The notes under the pieces: generated by a model
What the model was told of the DNA's origin: nothing
The model's database searches: none
The model's input: only the letters and a program-made list of their open reading frames with translations
Translations under genes and position numbers: made by a program
Shown: piece by piece, positions 1 through 9,359 of the stretch
How the letters are laid out: each line of letters starts with the position of its first letter
Numbering within the stretch: position 1 is the first letter of the stretch
Source of the DNA: JBCCEJ01 sp039030335
Lineage (GTDB): Bacteria; Pseudomonadota; Gammaproteobacteria; HK1
Length of the DNA stretch: 54,672 nucleotides
Direction: 5' to 3'
NCBI GenBank assembly: GCA_039030335.1
Contig: JBCCEJ010000036.1
Span: 1 to 54,672 of the forward strand

Positions 1-3
1 CGG

Positions 4-25
4 GCGCCCTCAGTCATGAGGGCGC
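4..25. terminator. terminator-like hairpin at window start
   Basis: A perfect 8-bp inverted repeat (GCGCCCTC / GAGGGCGC) with a 6-nt loop lies just after the stop codon of the leftmost minus-strand gene. Any U-tract would fall outside the window, so it is called from the stem and its position only. Confidence 0.45.
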
Positions 26-48
26 GAACGGCAGACGCGCGCAGAGCA

Positions 49-516
49 CTACACCGCAGCCGCGCCCAGCGCTATCAACAGCAAAATGCTGACCGCAGCG
101 GTTAACACGGTCCGCATAGTCCGGTACCACGGCGGCACGAGACCATCGCGAACGGCGCCGAGATCCCACGCAAATACCAAAATGAACCCGACGATAAGCG
201 TTGGCAGGGCCACGACGAGCGGTACCAGCGTTGCCGCCCAGCCCATCAGAGCCGGGATCACGCTCTGCGCGAAGCGAATGCCACTCGGCGACGGGCGCAG
301 CGTCAGACTAACGCCCCAATGAATGGCACCCATGAACGACAGGATGACGGCGCCGTAGGCGACCAGCGCGTTCGCGATGGCATCGAACCCGGCTGGATCC
401 GCAAACCAGAGACCCACGGCACCGGCCGCAAAGGGAATCAGGCCGCCGCCTGCAAGCGCCGCCGCGCTCGCCGGTACGCGCTGGTCGTCACCCGCGCGAT
501 TCTCGAGCTGCGACAT
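49..516 (-). CDS. DUF3429 family inner-membrane protein
   Basis: A 155-residue, almost wholly hydrophobic protein with about four to five membrane segments. The segment reading GAVILSFMGAIHWG is characteristic of the DUF3429 (TMEM69-like) family, whose biochemical role is not known. I prefer the ATG at 516 over an in-frame GTG at 522 because a GAGAG purine run sits about five bases upstream of the ATG. The length is normal for the family. It is separated by about 95 bases from the flavoprotein gene upstream on the same strand and shows no obvious functional link to it. Family assignment is fairly sure; function is unknown. Confidence 0.8.
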   Translation of the reverse strand: MSQLENRAGDDQRVPASAAALAGGGLIPFAAGAVGLWFADPAGFDAIANALVAYGAVILSFMGAIHWGVSLTLRPSPSGIRFAQSVIPALMGWAATLVPLVVALPTLIVGFILVFAWDLGAVRDGLVPPWYRTMRTVLTAAVSILLLIALGAAAV

Positions 517-611
517 CGTCACTCTCTCTTTGCTTCAGTAACTCGTGCCCCAATGGACGACAGGAAGCAGTATCGCCTTCAAATCGTGAAAGCGCTGTGA
601 ACCCGCGCGCC

Positions 612-3176
612 TTATGATTTGGGTTTCGCGTTGTCGGGATCGTAGAGAGGCTTGTAACCAACCGCCGCAACGCTCATCGGATAGTGCTCGTGGAAATATT
701 CGAGCACGAGTTGACGACCTTCCTGGCAGTACTCTACAGGCAGGTAGGCAAGCGCAATGTTCTTACCGACAGTCGGGCCAAACGCAATGCTGGTCACAAA
801 CGAGCGGCGGCCGTCAGAATCGATCAGAACCTGCCTTGATTCGGCGTCCAGAATCGGCCAGCTCCCGACCGGATAGCGCGCTACGCCGTGCGCGTCGCGG
901 TTGTCCGTCATCGTCAGGGTGCAGAGGTAGGCACTTTGCTGCGGACGTTCGCGAACGGCAAGGTAGGCGGCTTTGCCATGAAAGTCAGCAGCCTTGACTT
1001 TAGGGCGATGCAGTCCGGCTTCGATCAGGTTGTACTCGGTCAACAAGTCGGCGTTTTGCAGACGAAGACTTTTTTCGAGGCGTCTGCTGTTCGCATAAGT
1101 CTCGACTCCGACTGGCGTGACGCCCTGCGCGTGCAGAGCGTCCCAAACGGCGAGGCCGTCTTCGTATCGGCAATGTAGTTCCCAGCCTTGCTCGCCGACG
1201 TAGGAAATACGAAAGGCCGAGACCGTTACCCCGTCGACATCGATATCGCGGACGGCGACGAACGGAAAGTTCTCGTGCGTGAGCGCGTCGGGATCGGCGA
1301 CCACGGCCTGCAGCGTCGCGCGGGCGTTGGGGCCCCACAGGCCGATACACACATAGTCCTCCGTCCGGTCTGCCACCTCCGCGTCGAAGCCTTTGTCTTC
1401 GGCCACACGGCGCATCCAGACGAAATCACGATGCCCGGTGTCGCCGCCGTCCATGACCCGATAATGCTGCTCCGCCAGGCGCACCACGGTGAGGTCAGCG
1501 CGAATGCCGGCTGCGTGGTCGAGGAAATGCGTGTAGATGCCCTTGCCGACGGGCGTATCCCCCCCAACCTTGGCAACGCACAGGTACTCCATCAGAGCTT
1601 CGGCATCCGGTCCGGTCACGTCGATGATCGCAAAGTGCGACAGGTTGACCATGCCGACGTTGGCTGACATCTCCAGGTGCTCAGCGTTGGAGACCCGCCA
1701 GAAGTGCCGGTTGTCCCATTCCGACTCGCGTACGGGCACCTGGTTGGCGTACTTTTCCAGCAAATGTTCATTACTCGCGTAGCCGTGCGCCCGCTCCCAA
1801 CCGGCCGCTTCCATAAAGTAGCCGCCGAGCGCCTGCTCGCGCTCCCAGAACGGGCTCTTTCGAACGCCGCGCGCGGCGGTATAAGGCTCCCGGTTATGCA
1901 CCGGCGGATTGTAGATCTTGAATGCCGTCTCATAGCAGCGAGCCTCGATGTACTCCTCGGTACGCTGAAACGGGTAGTAGCGTGAAATATCGATACCGTG
2001 CACATCGAGTTCGGTGCGGCCATCCGTCATCCAGTCGGCCAGCACTTTACCGGTGCCCGGGCCGTCCTTGACCCACACAGACTCGGCGTACCACAGACCA
2101 CGCACGTCGGGCGACTCACCTATGGATGGGCCGCCGTCGGCCGTCACCTGCAGCAATCCGTTGAAAGAACGTTTTTCGTCGTAACCGAGTTCAGCGAGTA
2201 TCGGCGTCAGCTCGATCGCCCGTTCCATCGCCTCGACCACCTGGTCGAGTTCAAGGTCACGCTGCGACGGCGACAGCCGCGCTTCATGCTTCTCCTGCAA
2301 GTCGCGCGGGTGCACCAGGCGCGGGTCACGTTCCTCGTAGTAGCCCCACTCGATCTGACCGCCCTCGGGTGTCGTCGGGTCGCCCGTGTCGCGCAGATAG
2401 GCTGAGTTGCCCTGGTCGCGCAGCAGCGGGTAACCGATGTCTTTGCCGGTACCGGCAAACTCGGTGTACGGGCCAAAAAAAGTTAACGGATGGTCAACAG
2501 GCATGATCGGCAGATCCTCGCCTGCCATGCCGGCGATGATGCGCCCCCACAGGCCAGCACATACCACTACTGCGTCGGTCGCGATGTAGCCGCGCTCGGT
2601 CTCCACGCCCTTGATTTTACCGTTGCGAATGTCGAGGCCCGTCGCCGCGCAGTTCGCAAACGCCTGGAAGTGACCGGTCTTCTCGGCCATCTCGACCAGT
2701 TCGCCGACGACCGTTTGGGAGCGCGGCGTGACCAATCCAGCATCCGGGTCCCACAGTGCGCCCTGGATGACCTCTTCTTCGAGTAGCGGGAATTTCTCCT
2801 TGGCCTCGGCCGCGCTGATGAGACACGCATTCGTACCGAATGCCTTGCCCGAGCCGACCTTGCGTTTGAGCTCCTCCATACGCTCATCGTCGCCGACACG
2901 TGCGACTTCCAGACCACCAACCTTCGCGTAGTGTCCGAGCTTCTCGTAGAAGTCAATGCTGTACATCGTCGTGTAGCAGGTCAGGTGGTCGTGCGCGGTG
3001 GCGTAGCAGAAATCCGACGCGTGCGCCGTGGAACCCACATCGGTTGGGATCGACGACTTGTCGAGGCCAACGATGTCCTGCCAGCCGCGCTCGAGCAGGT
3101 GATGCGCCACGCTGGCGCCGACAATACCGCCCTGGCCAATGATCACGACCCTGGCGTTGCTTGGAAATTCAGCCAT
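612..3176 (-). CDS. FAD-dependent dimethylglycine/sarcosine dehydrogenase-like protein with GcvT domain
   Basis: An 854-residue two-part enzyme. Residues 1 to about 380 form a DAO-type FAD domain starting with a dinucleotide-binding loop (IGQGGIVGAS, about residues 13-22) and a GSTAHAS segment whose His52 aligns with the histidine that carries covalent FAD in dimethylglycine dehydrogenases. The C-terminal half (about 430-850) is a GcvT-like aminomethyl-transfer domain. The size and order match dimethylglycine and sarcosine dehydrogenases, which demethylate N-methylglycines and pass the one-carbon unit to tetrahydrofolate. The start is the ATG at 3176, because nine upstream in-frame residues do not resemble the family. 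The exact substrate cannot be read from sequence; a related methylamine or dimethylsulfoniopropionate-type substrate is possible. Confidence 0.85.
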   Translation of the reverse strand: MAEFPSNARVVIIGQGGIVGASVAHHLLERGWQDIVGLDKSSIPTDVGSTAHASDFCYATAHDHLTCYTTMYSIDFYEKLGHYAKVGGLEVARVGDDERMEELKRKVGSGKAFGTNACLISAAEAKEKFPLLEEEVIQGALWDPDAGLVTPRSQTVVGELVEMAEKTGHFQAFANCAATGLDIRNGKIKGVETERGYIATDAVVVCAGLWGRIIAGMAGEDLPIMPVDHPLTFFGPYTEFAGTGKDIGYPLLRDQGNSAYLRDTGDPTTPEGGQIEWGYYEERDPRLVHPRDLQEKHEARLSPSQRDLELDQVVEAMERAIELTPILAELGYDEKRSFNGLLQVTADGGPSIGESPDVRGLWYAESVWVKDGPGTGKVLADWMTDGRTELDVHGIDISRYYPFQRTEEYIEARCYETAFKIYNPPVHNREPYTAARGVRKSPFWEREQALGGYFMEAAGWERAHGYASNEHLLEKYANQVPVRESEWDNRHFWRVSNAEHLEMSANVGMVNLSHFAIIDVTGPDAEALMEYLCVAKVGGDTPVGKGIYTHFLDHAAGIRADLTVVRLAEQHYRVMDGGDTGHRDFVWMRRVAEDKGFDAEVADRTEDYVCIGLWGPNARATLQAVVADPDALTHENFPFVAVRDIDVDGVTVSAFRISYVGEQGWELHCRYEDGLAVWDALHAQGVTPVGVETYANSRRLEKSLRLQNADLLTEYNLIEAGLHRPKVKAADFHGKAAYLAVRERPQQSAYLCTLTMTDNRDAHGVARYPVGSWPILDAESRQVLIDSDGRRSFVTSIAFGPTVGKNIALAYLPVEYCQEGRQLVLEYFHEHYPMSVAAVGYKPLYDPDNAKPKS

Positions 3177-3540
3177 CGATTCGGTACTCCGGATGTAGAG
3201 CAAGGACGCCCTGAAGGCACCGGAACACGGCGCCAGAACGCAATCGAGGCCGGGATTCTATGCTGTCAGCGCGTTACCAGACATGCGCACAAGCGACGCT
3301 TTCTGGCACACCGGTCTTGCTCTGGCGACTTCACCTGCGGCGTTGCCCCGGCCGGGCACCTGCACGGCTTTGCCCAATTGCAGATCCAGCCAGGCGTACG
3401 TGCTCCGGCCCCCTTCAGCACTCAAACCGGGCTCCTGCAGCGCTCCTGCTAAAGCCACGGGGATGGGGTCGCAACTCGCTGCGCACGGATGCGCAGCAGC
3501 ACGTTCCCCGCCGTCTTCAGGCGCCGGTCGAACCCATTCC
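3177..3540. other. 364-bp gap without a gene
   Basis: No convincing coding sequence is seen on either strand between the ThDP enzyme and the flavoprotein. The only structure noticed is a perfect 7-bp hairpin (CTGCGCA, loop CGGA, TGCGCAG) at 3479-3496. It lacks a U-tract on either side, so it is not called a terminator. The gap probably holds the flavoprotein promoter on the minus strand. Confidence 0.5.
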
Positions 3541-5169
3541 CTAGCGCCCCCGGGCCATTGGCATGCTGACTCCGAACGGCTCCGGCACCTTTCCGATCGG
3601 GACGTCGATGAGCGTCGGGCCGGTGCGCTGAAACGCCTCCTCGAGCGCGCGCTGCAACGCAGCCGGACTGTCCGCACGCACACCAGCCACGTCGAAACTC
3701 TCGGCGAGTTTGACGAAATCCGGATTCTTGAGACCCGTCGCGATCACGCGCCCGCCGTGCAGGTCTTCCTGCATGCGTCTGACATTCCCATATGCACCAT
3801 CGTTGAACACGACGGCAACGGCGTTGATGCCGTGCTGGGCTGCGCTCGACAATTCCTGCACGTTGAACATGAAGCCGCCGTCACCGCTCACTGACAAGAC
3901 CGGGCGGTCGGGCATCGCGACCTTTGCGCCGAGCGCGGTCGGATAACCTGAACCGAGCGTGCCCTGGTACCCCGATGCAATGAAAGTGCGCGGTTCGTAA
4001 ACGGGCAGCATGCTCCGCGCGACGTAGCTCACCTGGGTCAGCTCATCGCAGTAGATGCCGTCGTCGGGTAGCGCCGCGCGGATCGCCTTGATGAATGCCA
4101 CCTGCGGAGCGAGCTTTTGTTCGATCTCCGCGCGCACCGCCTGATTGAGTGCCGTGAGTTCAGCCTCCCGGGACTCCCGCTTACGGTTCGTGCTTTCCAA
4201 TGCGTCGGCGAGCGCCGTCAGCGCGTCCGCAGCGTCTGCCACAAGGCCCACGTCAGGCGTGCTGATCCGGTGCATCTGCGTAGGGTTCAGATCGATACGC
4301 ACAACCTTGATGTCGTCATCGACCCCCCAAACCTGCCGGTACTGCTGGAAGCGGGTCCCGACGGCCAGCACGACGTCGACGTCTTTCCACAGCCGATGAC
4401 CCATCGGCTGTGGCTGCGACAGATAGTGCGCGTCGCTGACGACCCCACGGCCGAGCCGGCCCGTGACCACCGGTGCCTGCAGCATTTGTGCGACGCGCAG
4501 AACTTCGGCTGACGCGTCCAGCGCACCTCCGCCACAGACGATCATGGGATTGCGCGCGGCGCCCAGCAGCTTCGCCGCCGCGTCGATTCGATCGGTGTCA
4601 ACGGGCGGCGTCGGCAACGGCGCCGCGCCGTCCAACAGCGATACCTCGGCCGTCTCGGCCAGCAAGTCCAGCGCCATCTCCACTTCGACCGGACCGCGCA
4701 CGCCAGATAACAACGACTGGAACGCGGCGTTCACCGCCTGAGGGGCGCTGCTGGCGTGGCCGATGCGCATGGCGTCTTTGGTGAGGTGACTGACGAGACC
4801 CAACTGATCGGGAATTTCGTGCAACAACCCATAACCCTGGTCGATAGCCGGCGCCGGAATCTGACCAGTCAACGCGAGCACCGGAGAATTACACCCATAA
4901 GCGGTCGCGAGTGCTGCCGTTGTGTTGAGCAGACCCGGCCCGGGGACCACTGCGAATGTACCAACCCGACCGCTCGCCTGGGCGTATCCGAACGCCATAT
5001 ACGCAGTGCCCTGCTCGTGACGCGCATTCAGCACCCGAATGCTGTTGCTGTCGTCGTAGAGCGCATTGAACAGATGGTCGAGTTGAATTCCCGGTAGACC
5101 AAATACCGTGTCCACACCGTTGTTGATGAGGGACTTCACTACTGCCTGCCCGCCGGTCAGCCGTGCCAT
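3541..5169 (-). CDS. thiamine diphosphate-dependent enzyme, acetolactate synthase-like
   Basis: A 542-residue protein with the three-domain plan of the ThDP decarboxylase/synthase family. The N-terminal pyrimidine-binding domain carries the catalytic glutamate (RHEQG, Glu52). A central domain follows at about 190-320. The C-terminal pyrophosphate-binding domain has the GDG...NDGAYGN metal/ThDP motif. The ATG start is supported by a GGAGA seven bases upstream. It is close to the large subunit of acetolactate synthase and to paralogues such as glyoxylate carboligase or oxalyl-CoA decarboxylase. No small regulatory subunit gene is next to it, which argues against a biosynthetic IlvB. It is listed as a ThDP lyase or synthase of unknown substrate. 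Confidence 0.8.
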   Translation of the reverse strand: MARLTGGQAVVKSLINNGVDTVFGLPGIQLDHLFNALYDDSNSIRVLNARHEQGTAYMAFGYAQASGRVGTFAVVPGPGLLNTTAALATAYGCNSPVLALTGQIPAPAIDQGYGLLHEIPDQLGLVSHLTKDAMRIGHASSAPQAVNAAFQSLLSGVRGPVEVEMALDLLAETAEVSLLDGAAPLPTPPVDTDRIDAAAKLLGAARNPMIVCGGGALDASAEVLRVAQMLQAPVVTGRLGRGVVSDAHYLSQPQPMGHRLWKDVDVVLAVGTRFQQYRQVWGVDDDIKVVRIDLNPTQMHRISTPDVGLVADAADALTALADALESTNRKRESREAELTALNQAVRAEIEQKLAPQVAFIKAIRAALPDDGIYCDELTQVSYVARSMLPVYEPRTFIASGYQGTLGSGYPTALGAKVAMPDRPVLSVSGDGGFMFNVQELSSAAQHGINAVAVVFNDGAYGNVRRMQEDLHGGRVIATGLKNPDFVKLAESFDVAGVRADSPAALQRALEEAFQRTGPTLIDVPIGKVPEPFGVSMPMARGR

Positions 5170-5374
5170 GTTGAATCTCCAGGTTCCATGTCAGATGAAG
5201 CACGACCGTGCCGTACTACTCGCGCGGCAATGTACACGGCCCCATCGGCGGCTGCCATGCCGGGACACAGCCGGTGGCGTACACGCAGAACCTCACGCAC
5301 CGGATTGAGACGGTCGCCGGCGGCAGCCCGGCGGTGTTAAGTTGAACCATCTAGAGCGAGTGCGAGTTGTCACG

Positions 5375-5764
5375 ATGGGGATAAAAGAACTGGCCGAGCA
5401 GGCGCAAACGGAAATTCGTTCAATAAGCGTCCAGGAAGCCCTCGCGGACGAAAGCGGCGCCCTGGTCTACGTCGACGTGCGCGATATCCGTGAGCTGGAA
5501 CGGGATGGCACGATCGAAGGTGCGCACCACGCGCCGCGCGGCATGATCGAGTTCTGGTTCGATCCCGACAGTCCCTACTTTCGGGACGTCTACGGAGATC
5601 CGGACAAAACCTACGTGCTGTTCTGCAACGCCGAGTGGCGCTCGGCGCTTTCAGCGAAATCACTGCAGGATATGGGGATCGGAAACGTCGCCCAGCTCTT
5701 CGGGGGACTGCCGGCATGGCGGGAAGCGGGCGGCGGGGTCAGGGAGAAGCCGCGCAAGAGCTGA
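5375..5764 (+). CDS. rhodanese-like domain protein
   Basis: A single-domain protein of 129 residues with the rhodanese fold signatures VDVRD (about residues 33-37) and the active-site loop CNAEWRS, where Cys84 is the expected sulfur acceptor. The final segment (LFGGLPAWREAGG) is the usual rhodanese C-terminus. A TTG 33 bases upstream is in frame, but the ATG at 5375 gives the normal N-terminus. It is transcribed divergently from the ThDP enzyme and converges on the cyclase gene. It probably transfers sulfane sulfur in the cytoplasm; the acceptor is unknown. Confidence 0.85.
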   Translation: MGIKELAEQAQTEIRSISVQEALADESGALVYVDVRDIRELERDGTIEGAHHAPRGMIEFWFDPDSPYFRDVYGDPDKTYVLFCNAEWRSALSAKSLQDMGIGNVAQLFGGLPAWREAGGGVREKPRKS

Positions 5765-5834
5765 CCGCGTGTCGGCGCTGCCAGTGCGTTCTATCCAGAT
5801 GCGGGCGGCCGACGCGAAGGTTGCAGACCAGCGC

Positions 5835-6971
5835 CTACCCGTCGACGGCGTGCCCGACGATCTTGAACACCGCCGCGGGCTGCGACAGCCCCTTCAACGT
5901 CAGATCAGGGCCCGGTTGGATCTCGAACTGTCCTTCCACATCGAGAAAGGTGCGCCGGCTCACCAAAATCTCGCCATTCGCCGCGTGGTCGCAGAGCCGT
6001 GACGCCAGGTTCACCGCATTGCCGTTCGCGGTGTAATCGAATCTTCCTTCGAATCCCACGATGCCGATCGTGGCAAATCCGGTCGCGACGCCGACGCCGA
6101 AACCAAGTCCGTAGCCCCGCCGGTTCCAACCAACCTGGAGGTCGGCAACGCCCGCGCGCATCGCGAGCGCAAGCGTGACCGCGGTGACTGCCGGTTCCGG
6201 GCACGGAACCGGGTCGTTGAAGAAGACCATGAGTCCGTCGCCGGCGCGATGATCGATCGTGCCCCCCGCCTCATCGACCAGACGGCCAAGGCTTTCGTGA
6301 TAAGCCTGCAAAACGCCCATGACCTCCTCAGGCTCCATGGTCTCCGAGAAAGCGGAAAAGCCGCGCAGGTCACAAAACAATACGGCGATATCGCGCCGAT
6401 GGCTCTGCAGTAAGGTCGATTCCTCATCCTCGGCAATCGCGGCCGCTACCGCTGGCGCGAGAAAGCGCCGTAGCCTGGCCAGCCGTTCGATCTGCCCAAC
6501 CTGTGTAAACACCTGCTCCTGCAGGCTCGCGTTCAGTTCTTCCAGCTCGACGCCTTTGGCGGTCAATGCGTCGGACTGCGCCATGACCTGCTCATTCAGT
6601 TTCTGCAGCATGGCATTCTGGTTTACCAGCGCAGATGCGACCAACAACAGGTAGCCGGACATCTCGACTATCGGAACGTAGTGAATGTATAGCGAGCCTG
6701 CGACCACGATCAGGCCGAGCAGACCCACCAGCAACGGCCCTACGGTGCCGTGAATCATCCGATCGCGCCAAAGCCCGAACAACGCAACGAGCCCGAGCAT
6801 CCACATCAAGACGGCCTGAACATGGGGGTTGAGCGCGCCGCCGCCGGTCAGGAGTTCGCCTACCGGGCGGCTGTAGCAAATGGTCATCGAGGCGGCGACG
6901 CCGAGATAGACGACCCAGCCAAATGGCGGCCCCGCTCTGGTGAAGCGTATGGATTCCGGTTGCGCCGCCAT
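5835..6971 (-). CDS. membrane-bound class III adenylate/guanylate cyclase
   Basis: A 378-residue protein with about four N-terminal hydrophobic segments (roughly residues 17-115), a coiled-coil-like linker (about 120-165) and a class III cyclase catalytic domain (about 185-375). The catalytic domain contains the metal-binding aspartates in LFCDLRGFS and HRAGDGLMVFF and the substrate-loop sequence FDYTANGNAVNLASRL. All residues expected for activity seem present, so it likely makes cAMP from ATP at the membrane. The N-terminal helices are not a recognised sensor domain. No cyclic-nucleotide receptor is encoded nearby. Domain identity is secure; nucleotide specificity is inferred. Confidence 0.88.
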   Translation of the reverse strand: MAAQPESIRFTRAGPPFGWVVYLGVAASMTICYSRPVGELLTGGGALNPHVQAVLMWMLGLVALFGLWRDRMIHGTVGPLLVGLLGLIVVAGSLYIHYVPIVEMSGYLLLVASALVNQNAMLQKLNEQVMAQSDALTAKGVELEELNASLQEQVFTQVGQIERLARLRRFLAPAVAAAIAEDEESTLLQSHRRDIAVLFCDLRGFSAFSETMEPEEVMGVLQAYHESLGRLVDEAGGTIDHRAGDGLMVFFNDPVPCPEPAVTAVTLALAMRAGVADLQVGWNRRGYGLGFGVGVATGFATIGIVGFEGRFDYTANGNAVNLASRLCDHAANGEILVSRRTFLDVEGQFEIQPGPDLTLKGLSQPAAVFKIVGHAVDG

Positions 6972-7151
6972 CAGTGCACACGCGCCGGGTACGGTGCAAT
7001 CGTGCCGGGCAGCACTGACAGATTAGCTGTCGGCAGGGCACGCGCAGACGTTCGCCGCCGGCCAGCGAGGCTGACGGCCGTCCGACCGGCCCTCAGATGA
7101 CCGACCGGAACACCGACGAACGCGAGTTCGCGGTACGGCCGGCAGGCATCG

Positions 7152-8405
7152 TCAGGCGCGCACGCGCACCGGAACTTCAGTCCATCCATGTACGAAATTC
7201 GAGAATGTGCGCTTCGGCTCGCCGGTCAGCTCAATCGACTTGAAGCGCGGCAAAATCTCTTCCCAGAGAATTTTAAGCTGTAGTTCGGCCAGCCGGTTGC
7301 CTACGCAACGGTGGATACCAAAGCCGAAAGACATGTGCTGGCGCGGCCGCGCGCGATCGGCGATGAATGCATTCGGATTCTCGATGGCGGTCTCATCGCG
7401 ATTACCAGACAGGTACCACATGACGACTTTCTCGCCCGCCTTGATCGGCTGACCAGCGATCTCACCGTCTTCTTTCGCCGTGCGCCGCATGTGTGAGAGC
7501 GGTGTCTGCCACCGTACGACCTCGGGCACGAAGCTCTTGGCGATCAGCGCCGGGTCAGCACGCACCTTGGTCAGCTCATCCGGGAACAGGTTCGTGGCGA
7601 CCACACTACCGGACATCGAGTTACGCGTCGTATCGTTGCCACCGACGATCAGCAAGATGAGGTTGCCGAGATACTCGTGCGGATCCATGTTCCGCGTCGC
7701 CGGTGCGTGCGCCATCATCGAGATGAGATCAGGCTGCGGCTCCACGTTGACACGCTCGTTCCAGAGCCGCGTGAAATACTCCAGGCACTTCATCAGCTCG
7801 GCCATGCGTTTTTCGTCGGTATCGATAGGCCCACCGCTGGTCAGATCCACCGTTGCCACATCCGACCACCAGGTCAGCAGACGGCGGTCTTCAATCGGAA
7901 AATCAAACAGTGTTGCAAGCATCAGGGTCGTGAGTTCGACCGAGACGTCGCTGACCCAGTCGAACTCTTCGTTGACCGGGAGACCGTCCAGCACGCGGCA
8001 GGTACGCTCCCGAATGGTCGCCTCCATCTTCGCGAGGTTCGCCGGCGCAACGATGGGACTCACGGCCTTGCGCTGCTCGTCGTGTTTTGGCGGATCCATC
8101 GTGATGAACATCGGCCGGCGGTACTCTTCCGGAAGATCGCGGATCGTGATCGAAGGTTCGGAAGAGAAGACCTGATGATTCGTGTCGACCGCCATGATGT
8201 CCTTGTAGCGGGTGACCGACCAGAATTCGCCGAACCGCTCGGTGCTCGCAAGGTGCACGGGACAGTCTTTGCGCAGACGGTCGAAGTAGTAGCCGATCGT
8301 GTCGTCCTGATGCAGACGCGGATCGCTGACGTCGATTTGTTCGAGTGGGATCGACCACGCTTCTTCGCGCGCATCAGCGGTTTGTTGTTCTAGTACTGCA
8401 CTCAC
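7152..8405 (-). CDS. cytochrome P450, CYP153-like
   Basis: A 417-residue soluble bacterial P450. Visible motifs are the I-helix oxygen-activation sequence GGNDTTRNS, the ExxR motif in PEVVRWQTP, and the haem loop FGFGIHRCVGNRLAE with Cys367 as the haem ligand. The C-terminal stretch (LKILWEEILPRF, then SNFVHGWTEVPVRV) closely follows the CYP153 pattern; CYP153 enzymes are terminal alkane and terpene hydroxylases. The start is GTG with a GAGG about ten bases upstream. The gene lies 15 bases downstream of a 2Fe-2S ferredoxin gene and is surely co-transcribed with it. The ferredoxin reductase that would complete the electron chain is not in the window. Confidence 0.93.
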   Translation of the reverse strand: MSAVLEQQTADAREEAWSIPLEQIDVSDPRLHQDDTIGYYFDRLRKDCPVHLASTERFGEFWSVTRYKDIMAVDTNHQVFSSEPSITIRDLPEEYRRPMFITMDPPKHDEQRKAVSPIVAPANLAKMEATIRERTCRVLDGLPVNEEFDWVSDVSVELTTLMLATLFDFPIEDRRLLTWWSDVATVDLTSGGPIDTDEKRMAELMKCLEYFTRLWNERVNVEPQPDLISMMAHAPATRNMDPHEYLGNLILLIVGGNDTTRNSMSGSVVATNLFPDELTKVRADPALIAKSFVPEVVRWQTPLSHMRRTAKEDGEIAGQPIKAGEKVVMWYLSGNRDETAIENPNAFIADRARPRQHMSFGFGIHRCVGNRLAELQLKILWEEILPRFKSIELTGEPKRTFSNFVHGWTEVPVRVRA

Positions 8406-8420
8406 GGTTCGCTACCTCGG

Positions 8421-8741
8421 TCAGTGTTGGCTTTCCGGCATCCTCACGGTGAGCCCGTCCATGCTCTCAGAGACCTCGACCTGACAGGCAAGCCGAGAGT
8501 TATCACGCACCTCTGCGGCGAAGTCGAGCATGCTATCTTCCATGTCATTGCGCGCACCCGTTTGCTCCAGCCAGTCGGGCTCCACGAAAACGTGGCACGT
8601 CGCGCAGGCGCATTGACCGCCGCAATCCGCATCGATGCCGGGAATATTGTTGTTGAGCGCCGCCTGCATCAGGCTCATACCAACCGGCGCATCAACCACG
8701 TGCTCGGTGCCGTCGTATTCGATATAAGTGATCGAGGGCAT
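8421..8741 (-). CDS. 2Fe-2S ferredoxin (adrenodoxin/putidaredoxin type)
   Basis: A 106-residue ferredoxin with the vertebrate-type/putidaredoxin cluster pattern: Cys40, Cys46 and Cys49 in CGGQCACATC and a distant Cys86 in RLACQVEV. The length is typical. It should carry electrons from a NAD(P)H ferredoxin reductase to the P450 encoded immediately downstream. The two genes are 15 bases apart on the same strand, in the order seen for many CYP153 operons. One extra cysteine (Cys44) lies inside the loop and is not expected to be a ligand. Confidence 0.93.
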   Translation of the reverse strand: MPSITYIEYDGTEHVVDAPVGMSLMQAALNNNIPGIDADCGGQCACATCHVFVEPDWLEQTGARNDMEDSMLDFAAEVRDNSRLACQVEVSESMDGLTVRMPESQH

Positions 8742-8883
8742 AAACAGGCCGGCTGGACGCTCGTCTGGCGCGCCACACCGGATTCACACTTTCCGCAATT
8801 GCCGCAGTCTGATGACGGCGCGGGCCGGATGTCAATGCTGCGGAATGGGAGTTGTATCAACCCACCAAATCGACGCGTGAGAG

Positions 8884-9291
8884 TCAGATCGCGGCGCCCC
8901 AGGACCCCGTCGCATAGCTCACGTTGACGATGTCGAAAACCACCCCGTCCGGATCCCTGTACTTGTGCTCGGTATCTTCCGGGCTGGCGCCTTCGACGGG
9001 TGGAAGCTGCATGTGGTAGTGCCCACCGTTCGCCTCGGCGGCGTTAGCGGCTGCATCGAGGTCTTCGGCGACGAATCCAATGTGGTGCAGGCCGAAGAAG
9101 TCCTTGCCCCGCTCGTCACCTGCCATCTCGTCGCTCGGGAACCTGAGCAGCGCAAGGCTCACGGTGCCGTCCGTCAGCATGACGCCGATGTCACGGTTCC
9201 AGACTTCGCGCATGCCGAAGGTGTCCTGATAGAAGCGGGCCGCCGCATGCGGGTCGGAAGAGGTGATGGCGATGTGTCGCAACTTGCCCAT
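8884..9291 (-). CDS. VOC (glyoxalase/bleomycin resistance/dioxygenase) superfamily protein
   Basis: A 135-residue protein with the paired beta-alpha-beta-beta-beta modules of the vicinal oxygen chelate fold: HIAITSSDPHAAARFYQDTFG at the N-terminus and GLHHIGFVAEDLDAA in the middle, ending with the metal-site type strand DPDGVVFDIV. Candidate metal ligands are His6, the central HHIGF histidine and a late glutamate. Members act as glyoxalases, extradiol dioxygenases, isomerases or binding proteins, and the substrate is not predictable. It lies between an SDR gene and the ferredoxin/P450 pair on the same strand, so it may belong to the same catabolic unit. Confidence 0.85.
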   Translation of the reverse strand: MGKLRHIAITSSDPHAAARFYQDTFGMREVWNRDIGVMLTDGTVSLALLRFPSDEMAGDERGKDFFGLHHIGFVAEDLDAAANAAEANGGHYHMQLPPVEGASPEDTEHKYRDPDGVVFDIVNVSYATGSWGAAI

Positions 9292-9359
9292 GTGATTGCT
9301 CCGAAATCGTTTGCGTAGGAGTGCGGTGCCGAACCGGCGCTGCCGCCCGGTAAGGCCTG